NCBI GenBank assembly: GCA_002427325.1
Contig: DIQS01000064.1
Location: forward strand, 63,146-75,149
DNA length: 12,004 nucleotides
Direction of reading: 5' to 3'
DNA from: Cloacimonetes bacterium UBA5456
GTDB lineage: Bacteria; Cloacimonadota; Cloacimonadia; Cloacimonadales; Cloacimonadaceae
Shown in pieces: positions 6,816 to 12,004 of this stretch. The notes under the pieces are model-generated. The model saw only the letters and a program-made list of their open reading frames with translations. It ran no database searches and was not told the origin of the DNA. Numbering within the stretch: the first letter of the stretch is position 1; each line of letters starts with the position of its first letter. The position numbers were made by a program, and so were the translations under genes.

Positions 6816-8495
6816 TTACTTCATTAAGATCATTTTCTTGCTTGAACTATATGCTCCCGATTTGAGACGGAAGAAATAGATTCCGCTGCTGAGGCTATTA
6901 CCGCTATCATCTTGTCCATTCCAAACATAGCTATTCATTCCGGCATTGGCTTGAACGATATTATGGCTCTTCACCAGCTGTCCCTTTTGGTTATAGATAG
7001 AGATGTTTGCAGGTGCAGCCGTTTCCATTTGGAACTGAATCGTTGTTTCAGGATTGAAAGGATTAGGATAGTTCCCGATCAGCTTGATAGGTGCTGGCGT
7101 CAATGCATCATCATCGTTTGAGACAGGATTGAAGTCAGCCAAACCACGAGGCGTGATCTGCACTGTATCTTGGAAATGGCCGACTAATCCACGAACGGTG
7201 AACGGTACAGTTGGAATAGCACTGCCGATATAGTCAGATTCAGCGAAAGCAGTTCTGAAAGTCATAAGACCGGTTGCATCTGCGAGGTCATAGTTTTGGC
7301 CTCCCTCAAACGAGCCACTCGCATTTTGAATGCTTGCATCAAGAATAGTCACCAAGCGGGATTGATAGTTAAAGTTACCAATGTCACTATTGAGAACGGC
7401 AACTGTCACGACAGTTTCATAAATAGGATTTCCGCTGGATACAGCAGGACCGGGATCAGATACCGGGATGAACTGCAAGGTCTCAAAATATTGGCTCAGT
7501 CTGCCGGTCAAGCCATTGATTGCATCCCCAATCTCATAGTTTGTAGTAATAGCACCGGGAGCATCGTCAATCAAGATAGCGCCGACAGAGTCTTGCACAT
7601 ATTTTTGATTGCGGGATGTACGTTTGTAAGAGAGGATTGCATCTCCGGTAACCTTATAAACAGTGCTGTTATCGGCTATACTCATTCTCAATGCAGCGAG
7701 ATTTTCAACCGGGATTACAAAGCTATAATCAGCTGTGACAACAGCGCTCGGCTCAAAGCCATCAGCATATCCAATTGCTTTGATGGTGGTTGGGGTATCA
7801 ATACTGATCGTGCCGACATAAAGAGTTGATTCTTGCGAAGGAATGGTGCCATCAAGAGTGTAATAGATGCTGGCGCCATCGGTACTCGTTGATATTTCCA
7901 CTTCGATTGGCTCGTCATAGAATCCTGCGGGAGGGTTGAAAGTGGGATTGCTTACAAAGTTCATTCCTGAACCATATTCCGTCCATGTGATGTTATCGAT
8001 TGTCACTTGGCGATTTTGTGTTCCACCTTGAATGTTTCTCAGCTCGATGACCACATCGCCGGGAATATTCACGCCATTGACCACAAAGTTATGAACAGTG
8101 TCATCAGCACCCGAAGCACCACCAAAGGTGATGGATTCAGCGATGAGGTTGTCGTTCACATAAAGTGCTAATTGTCTATCACCTGCACTGGTATATGCCT
8201 TACGCATCTGCACGCTGAAGTTTCCAATGCCACCGGCGATGGGTTCAGAATAGATTCTGCTTCCTTCACCGCTTCGGCGTAAGATCATGCCATTGCCGTC
8301 GATAGGGTTTGAGTTGTTTCCGGCAGTGGTGCCGGTCACATGAACGTGAAACCACTCGATATCGTCCTCACCAACGAAGCTACCATCGATATAGTTCGTC
8401 CCGGTATATTCGAAGTTATCAAAGGTTTCCAGTCCTTGTGCCCAGATCGAAAAGGCAGCGACAAGGATAAGGGCGACTAAGATCGTTTTTTTCAT
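6816..8495 (-). CDS. Secreted multidomain protein with C-terminal FlgD-like/type IX sorting domain
   Basis: This 559-residue exported protein begins with a signal peptide (MKKTILVALILVAAFSIWA, probable cleavage after Ala19). Residues about 25-175 form a beta-rich domain I do not recognise with certainty, resembling a jelly-roll or lectin-like module. Residues 184-258 match the CHB_HEX_C_1 (chitobiase/hexosaminidase C-terminal-like) beta sandwich (IYYTLDGTIPS, TIKAIGYADGFEPS). Residues about 262-455 are another beta-rich, possibly OB-like (DUF5689-like) region. Residues 471-559 are a type A sorting/FlgD-Ig domain (NYPNPFNPETTIQFQM, WNGQDDSGNSLSSGIYFFRL, ending KKMILMK), which in T9SS bacteria directs outer-membrane passage and surface attachment. 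No catalytic motif is evident, so a binding or structural role is likely. The ATG at 8495 is chosen over an in-frame GTG at 8507 because GGAGG lies five bases before the ATG and the GTG sits in it. It is the only secreted protein in the cluster. Confidence 0.85.
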   Translation of the reverse strand: MKKTILVALILVAAFSIWAQGLETFDNFEYTGTNYIDGSFVGEDDIEWFHVHVTGTTAGNNSNPIDGNGMILRRSGEGSRIYSEPIAGGIGNFSVQMRKAYTSAGDRQLALYVNDNLIAESITFGGASGADDTVHNFVVNGVNIPGDVVIELRNIQGGTQNRQVTIDNITWTEYGSGMNFVSNPTFNPPAGFYDEPIEVEISTSTDGASIYYTLDGTIPSQESTLYVGTISIDTPTTIKAIGYADGFEPSAVVTADYSFVIPVENLAALRMSIADNSTVYKVTGDAILSYKRTSRNQKYVQDSVGAILIDDAPGAITTNYEIGDAINGLTGRLSQYFETLQFIPVSDPGPAVSSGNPIYETVVTVAVLNSDIGNFNYQSRLVTILDASIQNASGSFEGGQNYDLADATGLMTFRTAFAESDYIGSAIPTVPFTVRGLVGHFQDTVQITPRGLADFNPVSNDDDALTPAPIKLIGNYPNPFNPETTIQFQMETAAPANISIYNQKGQLVKSHNIVQANAGMNSYVWNGQDDSGNSLSSGIYFFRLKSGAYSSSKKMILMK

Positions 8496-8505
8496 AATTT
8501 CCTCC
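8496..8505 (-). promoter_or_regulatory. Strong ribosome binding site of the secreted protein gene
   Basis: On the minus strand GGAGG (8505-8501) plus AAATT precedes ATG at 8495. The consensus match and five-base spacing decide the start at MKKTILV. They rule out the GTG four codons upstream, which is part of the GTGGAGG string itself. The gap to the cdsA stop is 39 bp, the longest junction after prfB. I saw no convincing promoter in it. Confidence 0.75.
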
Positions 8506-8534
8506 ACGAAATTATCTGTTAATCTGATGTTTAT

Positions 8535-9335
8535 TTATACTACAAAGATTCTTGCGACCATGAGTGCGGCATAGAGAAAACTCCCGCTCAGCAAGATGCT
8601 GTCGGTTCTATCCAATATTCCGCCATGACCGGGAATCAGGCTTGAACTATCTTTTACTTTACAAAATCTTTTGATCATTGACTCGCTCAAATCGCCAAGC
8701 TGTCCAAAAACTCCGGCAGACAGGCATATTAAACTCGACTCAAGCAAACTAAACTCGATAAAACTATTAAAATATAACAAAGCTGATAAAAGCACCGATG
8801 CAACAAATCCAGCGATGAAGCCTTCTAAGCTTTTTCGCGGACTCACCGCAGTGATATTTCTTCTTTTACCAAAGCGCATACCAATAAAATAAGCCGCTGA
8901 ATCGACTATCCAAACAATGATTATTAGGGCAAGCAAAATATTCTTTTTATCATAATAAATGTCGAGTTTATAAAGAAGTGCCGGCATAAATGCAACATAC
9001 AAAGTTCCGAAAAGACTTGAAAATGTTTGCGGCAAACTCTTTTCTTCATCCCAGATAAACAGTGCTAAAACAAGATTTGTGATAATGATAAAAACAAACA
9101 GAGCACTATCGATATTAAATATTGAAAACAAAGAAAAAAGAAGTGGGTTGAATACAAGCCAAAGAATTGAGGTCTGAATCCCTGCATTCTCCATCATCTT
9201 TCGATATTCAATCGAGCCCAAAAAAGAAATCAAGAGTAGCATGAGATATAAAAACAAACCACCGCGATAGATAGCAAAGATCAATATCGGGATAAAAAGA
9301 ATAGATACTATCAGGCGTTTAGCAAGTTCTTGCAT
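8535..9335 (-). CDS. cdsA: Phosphatidate cytidylyltransferase (CDP-diglyceride synthase)
   Basis: This 266-residue integral membrane enzyme converts phosphatidic acid and CTP to CDP-diacylglycerol, the precursor of all major phospholipids. The family signature is intact near the C-terminus, at about residues 217-246: SESMIKRFCKVKD followed by SSSLIPGHGGILDRTDS, with the expected KR, KD, HGG and DR residues. The upstream conserved SPRKSLEG is at 165-172, and an Asp in a membrane segment (VWIVDSAAYF) is at 145. Multiple hydrophobic helices cover the N-terminal two thirds. Length is typical. It starts 2 bp after the uppS stop with a consensus GGAGGT eight bases upstream. The uppS-cdsA pairing is widely conserved, but the usual flanking frr and dxr genes are not here. 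Confidence 0.96.
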   Translation of the reverse strand: MQELAKRLIVSILFIPILIFAIYRGGLFLYLMLLLISFLGSIEYRKMMENAGIQTSILWLVFNPLLFSLFSIFNIDSALFVFIIITNLVLALFIWDEEKSLPQTFSSLFGTLYVAFMPALLYKLDIYYDKKNILLALIIIVWIVDSAAYFIGMRFGKRRNITAVSPRKSLEGFIAGFVASVLLSALLYFNSFIEFSLLESSLICLSAGVFGQLGDLSESMIKRFCKVKDSSSLIPGHGGILDRTDSILLSGSFLYAALMVARIFVV

Positions 9336-9337
9336 TA

Positions 9338-10060
9338 TTACAGACCTCCAAATCGTCTAATTCTCTTTTGGTAATCGAGTATCGCTAAAAGCATATCAAT
9401 TTTCCCAAAATCAGGCCACAAAACATCGGTTATATAAATCTCAGAATAGGCGGATTGCCAAAGTAGAAAGTTTGACAGCCTATGCTCACCACTGGTTCTG
9501 ATGATGAGATCAGGGTCAGGCTGACCTTTTGTCCACAGATATTGGTTCATGTTTTCAGGTGTTAATGCCGAGATTTCCTCAGCGCTCAGTGATTTGATCG
9601 CCTCGATGACTTCCTGTCTGCCACCATAATTAAAAGCGATGTTCACTGTCATACCAGTGTTTGTGTGCGTCATCTCAGCCATTTTCTGGATATCAGCTAA
9701 ATAACCCGGCTCCAAACCTGCTTTTGTGCCGATAAATTGAACATATATATTTTGCTTGTTGAGCTCAGGGATCTCTTTGATAAGCCGTTCTTTGAGTAGC
9801 TTTAAAAGACCTTTCACTTCATCTTCAGGCCTATTCCAATTCTCCGTTGAGAAAGCATAAAAGGTCAGATAATCAAGCTTGAGTTCAACACATATTTCCA
9901 CCACACGACGAATAGCTTTCGCTCCTTCCTGATGCCCAAACAGCCTGGGACGCAGACGTTTGCTCGCCCATCTACCATTACCATCCATAATGATGCCGAT
10001 ATGACGCGGCATGCGCTTCAAATCCACTTGTGCAATCAGTTCTTTTTCTTTATTTATCAT
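9338..10060 (-). CDS. uppS: Isoprenyl transferase (undecaprenyl diphosphate synthase)
   Basis: This cytosolic, membrane-associated cis-prenyltransferase extends farnesyl diphosphate with isopentenyl diphosphate to the C55 carrier used for peptidoglycan and surface glycans. With the ATG start chosen here it has 240 residues. Family motifs are HIGIIMDGNGRWA, with the catalytic Asp at residue 26 (the same number as in E. coli UppS), STENWNRP (near 71-78), FNYGGRQEV (near 143-151), RTSGEHRLSNFLLWQ (near 188-202) and the C-terminal DVLWPDF. An in-frame TTG at 10093 would add 11 residues lying entirely in prfB. The ATG at 10060 is preferred because it forms a 4-bp ATGA overlap with the prfB stop and restores family numbering. 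Shine-Dalgarno support is weak, which fits translational coupling to prfB. Its product would serve the glycan genes downstream. Confidence 0.96.
   Translation of the reverse strand: MINKEKELIAQVDLKRMPRHIGIIMDGNGRWASKRLRPRLFGHQEGAKAIRRVVEICVELKLDYLTFYAFSTENWNRPEDEVKGLLKLLKERLIKEIPELNKQNIYVQFIGTKAGLEPGYLADIQKMAEMTHTNTGMTVNIAFNYGGRQEVIEAIKSLSAEEISALTPENMNQYLWTKGQPDPDLIIRTSGEHRLSNFLLWQSAYSEIYITDVLWPDFGKIDMLLAILDYQKRIRRFGGL
10057..10060 (-). promoter_or_regulatory. ATGA stop-start overlap coupling prfB and uppS
   Basis: On the minus strand the four bases ATGA contain the uppS ATG (10060-10058) and the prfB TGA (10059-10057). There is no strong Shine-Dalgarno sequence before the ATG, so uppS initiation probably depends on ribosomes terminating on prfB. 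The terminating codon is one that only RF2, the product of prfB, can read. Confidence 0.7.
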
Positions 10061-11169
10061 AATGATTTCGTCTTTGCACTCAGCTTGAGCCAAGCATTGA
10101 TAAAGGGATCAAGATCGCCATCCATGACCCTATCAACCTGACCGCTTTCGTGGTTTGTGCGGTGATCTTTCACCATCTGATAGGGCTGGAAAACGTAGGA
10201 GCGAATTTGATTTCCCCAGCCAATCTCTGTTTTACTGCTTTCTTGGCTTTTCTTTTCTGCTTCGCGTTGTTCTTCATAATACTGATAAAGACGGCTTTTG
10301 AGTATTGCCATAGCTTTTTCACGGTTTTGAATTTGAGACCTTTCGTTTTGACAGCTTACCACGATATTTGTGGGCAAGTGCGTGATTCTCACGGCTGAAT
10401 CGGTAGTATTAACGTGCTGACCACCCGCGCCGCTTGCACGGTAGGTATCGACCTTGATGTCTTTGGGATCAATCTCCACTTCGATATCATCATCAAAATC
10501 GGGATAGACAAAGACAGATGCAAATGATGTCTGACGTTTGCCTTGGGCATTAAAAGGGCTGATTCTCACGAGCCTATGCACTCCGATTTCGCTTTTCAAA
10601 AGACCATAAGCAAGATTTCCGCCGATCTGCACGGTGACGCTCTTGATGCCTGCTTCGTCTCCGGGAAGCTGATCGATGATTCCAAAGCTATATCCCCTAT
10701 CCTCTGCCCAGCGCATATACATCCTCAGCAGCATCTGAGCCCAGTCTTGAGCCTCGGTGCCGCCAGCGCCGGCGTGTATGGTGAAAAGCGCATTATTGTG
10801 ATCATATTTGTCATTTAACAAACATTCAACTTCAGCTATTTCTACGAATTTCTGATGGTTGTTATAAACCTCAATCGCTTCTTCAAAGAGATCGGGCATG
10901 AATTCTTCGTCCAAGATGTCGATAAAGTTTTGTAGCTCTTCGCCCACATTATCAAGCTTTTTGATGTGATCGAGCTCATCACGAATGAGAGCCACTCTCT
11001 TGCTAACGCTCTTTGCCTTTGCCTGATCGCTCCAGAAATCAGCATCATTCATAGTGTTTTCAAGTTCTTTGAGTTCGTTTTGCAGTTTATTCTTATCTAA
11101 AAGTTTGCGTATCTCTCGAACCTGATCAATCAGCTCCAAGCTTTCTCGTTTATAATCTGTATAATCCAT
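10057..11169 (-). CDS. prfB: Peptide chain release factor 2, without programmed frameshift
   Basis: RF2 recognises UGA and UAA in the ribosomal A site and triggers peptide release. The 370-residue protein has the RF2-type codon-recognition tripeptide SPF at 204-206 (in RISPFNAQG), which separates it from RF1, and the catalytic GGQ at 249-251. The residue four before the first Gly of GGQ is Ala (RASGAGGQ), the form common outside E. coli K-12. The N-terminal helical domain (1-110) is complete. In most bacteria prfB has an in-frame TGA near codon 26 read through by +1 frameshift. Here the matching place reads CTT TTA GAT (codons 23-25) in an open frame, so this autoregulation is absent. The start has GAGAAG four bases upstream. 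The stop is TGA, itself decoded by RF2, and overlaps the uppS start by 4 bp. Confidence 0.97.
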   Translation of the reverse strand: MDYTDYKRESLELIDQVREIRKLLDKNKLQNELKELENTMNDADFWSDQAKAKSVSKRVALIRDELDHIKKLDNVGEELQNFIDILDEEFMPDLFEEAIEVYNNHQKFVEIAEVECLLNDKYDHNNALFTIHAGAGGTEAQDWAQMLLRMYMRWAEDRGYSFGIIDQLPGDEAGIKSVTVQIGGNLAYGLLKSEIGVHRLVRISPFNAQGKRQTSFASVFVYPDFDDDIEVEIDPKDIKVDTYRASGAGGQHVNTTDSAVRITHLPTNIVVSCQNERSQIQNREKAMAILKSRLYQYYEEQREAEKKSQESSKTEIGWGNQIRSYVFQPYQMVKDHRTNHESGQVDRVMDGDLDPFINAWLKLSAKTKSL

Positions 11170-11316
11170 TTATCTTCTCATTTATTTATGCTTTCAAGCA
11201 AGGTGTGGCAACAATGTGTCCTTTCAAGAACACCCTCAATACTATTGTATTAGAAGGAACTGCGCTCGCTGATCTCATGTGATTTATCAATATGTTTCTC
11301 ATAAATGTTGTTTTGC
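11170..11316. other. 147-bp intergenic spacer between the EIIA gene and prfB
   Basis: This is the longest gene-free stretch inside the cluster. It holds the prfB ribosome binding site (GAGAAG, 11179-11174), a small inverted repeat AATAC-TATT-GTATT (11239-11252) and two direct copies of CTTTCAAG (11191-11198 and 11221-11228). I found no GC-rich stem followed by a T-run and no pair of boxes that would make a convincing promoter, so it is unclear whether the EIIA gene and prfB are cotranscribed. Confidence 0.4.
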
Positions 11317-11775
11317 TTATTTGCTCACTAATTTATTATAGATATCATCAGTGTCAGGTGCCATAATGAGTTTCTTTATATAGCTTTCCTCTTTGAGCCC
11401 CAACATCAGCCGCGAAAGCAGCCTGATATATTTTCTATCTTCAACCGCATTGGTGACGATCATAAACACAAGGTGAACCGGCTTTTTGTCTATTGCATTC
11501 CAATCCAAACCCTCTTCAATTCGCGCAATAGAGATTATACTCTGTTTAATATTTGCAATTCTCGCATGAGGAATGGCGACTCCGTTGCCGATGCCCGTGC
11601 TCGTTTCCTTCTCACGAGCGAAAACGGCAGCCTTTATAGATTCGGCATGGTCTTCGTCCATATCTTTATTTATATTGTCTATCAAAGCTTTAATTACTTG
11701 TTCTTTAGTGGTTTTCACAAAACTAAGCACCCGGTTTGGGGACATATAGGAGCTAAGGTCAAAATTATCTGTCAT
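11317..11775 (-). CDS. PTS EIIA domain protein of the fructose/nitrogen (PtsN) type
   Basis: This is a 152-residue stand-alone EIIA-2 (PTS_EIIA_2) domain. The phosphorylation-site region GIGNGVAIPHAR (residues 61-72) contains the conserved His70 that accepts phosphate from HPr/NPr. It is followed by the expected core (VHLVFMIVT at 100-108) and a C-terminal LMLGLKEESYIKKL helix. Length matches PtsN/EIIA-Ntr (about 150-160), which acts in regulation rather than sugar transport. No EIIB, EIIC, HPr or enzyme I gene is in the window, which supports a regulatory role. In many bacteria ptsN sits beside rpoN and hpf, but here it precedes prfB and an envelope operon. The ATG has GAGGAA five bases upstream and a promoter-like site before it. 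Targets cannot be deduced. Confidence 0.9.
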   Translation of the reverse strand: MTDNFDLSSYMSPNRVLSFVKTTKEQVIKALIDNINKDMDEDHAESIKAAVFAREKETSTGIGNGVAIPHARIANIKQSIISIARIEEGLDWNAIDKKPVHLVFMIVTNAVEDRKYIRLLSRLMLGLKEESYIKKLIMAPDTDDIYNKLVSK

Positions 11776-11798
11776 AACACTTCCTCACAGTATCGAGA

Positions 11799-11835
11799 AT
11801 TATAACCAGTATTCTGATTTATGCCCTTTTGTCAA
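11799..11835 (-). promoter_or_regulatory. Probable sigma-70-type promoter for the EIIA gene
   Basis: On the minus strand a perfect TTGACA (11835-11830) is followed after 16 bases by AATACT (11813-11808, four of six to the -10 consensus). A perfect TATAAT lies further down at 11804-11799, but it is 25 bases from the TTGACA and lacks its own -35 at 17 bases. Either hexamer could serve as the -10. The leader to the ATG at 11775 would be roughly 20-30 nt and includes the GAGGAA binding site. Promoter consensus in this lineage is assumed, not known. Confidence 0.55.
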
Positions 11836-11885
11836 GGCAAAACAAGTGATTTATGATATTATGCTCGATTAATTGAATATGATTT

Positions 11886-11954
11886 TCATCTTGATCTACT
11901 TGTGCTCTGTAAAAGAGCCACATTTTCCTTAAGAATTTCACCATGATTTTTCAT
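11886..11954 (-). other. Tiny open frame (22 codons) with MKNHG start, repeat-associated
   Basis: The minus strand reads MKNHGEILKENVALLQSTSRSR and then TGA. An in-frame TTG at 11963 could extend it by three residues, with AAGGAAGG just upstream. It shares MKNHG and LLQ with the left-edge frame (1-76), and the DNA around the ATG is nearly identical. It could be a small peptide gene, the remains of a larger gene, or simply part of a dispersed repeat. I do not recognise it. Confidence 0.25.
11901..11922. other. Hairpin in the right-hand intergenic region
   Basis: TGTGCTCT (11901-11908) pairs with AGAGCCACA (11914-11922) with one bulged C around a 5-nt loop. On the plus strand TTTTCC follows at once, so it could be a weak terminator for plus-strand transcription. 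On the minus strand no T-run follows. It lies inside the tiny frame at 11886-11954, so it may be RNA structure of the repeat instead. Confidence 0.3.
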
Positions 11955-11955
11955 C
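11940..11955. repeat. Right copy of 16-bp direct repeat
   Basis: ACCATGATTTTTCATC matches 62-77 at 15 of 16 positions in the same orientation. It lies 23 bp before the right copy of the 17-bp repeat. On the left the two elements are 44 bp apart. They are therefore not copies of one fixed unit but are diverged or rearranged. Confidence 0.5.
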
Positions 11956-11978
11956 TCTTTCAAGCGCCTTCCTTATAT

Positions 11979-12004
11979 GGTTCTGGTCATGATATGGTCA
12001 TGAT
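11979..12004. repeat. Right copy of 17-bp inverted repeat, running into an 11-bp tandem repeat
   Basis: GGTTCTGGTCATGATAT (11979-11995) is the exact reverse complement of 1-17. It overlaps a tandem duplication, TGGTCATGATA (11984-11994) followed by TGGTCATGAT to the window edge, so the repeat probably continues outside. The ATGACCATATCATGACC pattern on the minus strand has two TCATGA palindromes 11 bp apart. Confidence 0.65.

Noticed and set aside
7296..7829. 177-residue plus-strand open frame inside the secreted protein gene
   Set aside because: It is antisense to a gene with a clear signal peptide, domains and strong ribosome binding site. Its translation shows no recognisable motif, so it is a shadow frame.
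10061..10093. N-terminal extension of UppS from a TTG at 10093
   Set aside because: The extension lies wholly inside prfB. The ATG at 10060 gives the typical ATGA overlap and places the catalytic Asp at residue 26 as in E. coli.
11170..11215. TTGCCA with TAAATA at 17-base spacing upstream of prfB as a promoter
   Set aside because: Transcription would begin at or within the GAGAAG ribosome binding site, leaving no usable leader, and the -10 match is poor.
11191..11228. Repeated CTTTCAAG octamer (also at 11957-11964) as an operator
   Set aside because: Three copies of an 8-mer without fixed spacing or dyad structure are too weak to call a regulatory site.
11239..11252. AATAC-TATT-GTATT inverted repeat as a terminator of the EIIA gene
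   Set aside because: It is a five-base AT-rich stem without a following T-run, too weak for an intrinsic terminator.
11473..11805. 110-residue plus-strand open frame over the EIIA gene
   Set aside because: It covers the conserved His70 motif of the EIIA gene on the other strand and has no family resemblance.

Overview
All supported genes in this window lie on the minus strand, so transcription runs from high to low coordinates. The likely source is an uncultured bacterium of the FCB superphylum, most plausibly Candidatus Cloacimonadota. Two things suggest this. The secreted protein ends in a FlgD-like/type IX sorting domain with the NYPNPFNPETTI signature that is abundant in Cloacimonadota and relatives. 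The base composition is also moderately AT-rich, with strong GGAGG-type ribosome binding sites. This placement is inference, because no rRNA or other marker is present.

Layout in transcription order. At the right end, 11776-12004 is non-coding. It holds a promoter-like site in front of a stand-alone PTS EIIA (PtsN-like) gene, a hairpin and repeat sequence. After a 147-bp gap comes prfB (release factor 2, with no programmed frameshift). Its TGA stop overlaps the ATG of uppS (undecaprenyl diphosphate synthase) by 4 bp. Next are cdsA (CDP-diglyceride synthase), a secreted multidomain beta-rich protein with a C-terminal sorting domain, an EamA/DMT transporter, a Wzx-type flippase, a 747-residue tandem GT4 glycosyltransferase fusion, a second GT4-like glycosyltransferase and a Gfo/Idh/MocA sugar oxidoreductase. 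A convincing rho-independent terminator at 84-115 follows.

From prfB to the oxidoreductase, gaps are at most 39 bp and several junctions overlap, so this is probably one long transcription unit of translationally coupled genes. It joins housekeeping functions (translation termination, polyprenyl carrier, phospholipid precursor) to surface glycan assembly. UppS makes the lipid carrier, the glycosyltransferases build a glycan, the oxidoreductase may make or modify a nucleotide sugar, and the flippase moves the lipid-linked unit across the inner membrane. The sorting-domain protein is a candidate surface protein of the same envelope.

The two window ends are related. A perfect 17-bp inverted repeat lies at 1-17 and 11979-11995, and a 16-bp near-perfect direct repeat lies at 62-77 and 11940-11955. 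Each end also has a tiny reading frame beginning MKNHG. This points to a dispersed repeat family, and the window may be a complete contig that ends where assembly broke in repeats. I saw no CRISPR array, tRNA, rRNA, transposase or defence system.
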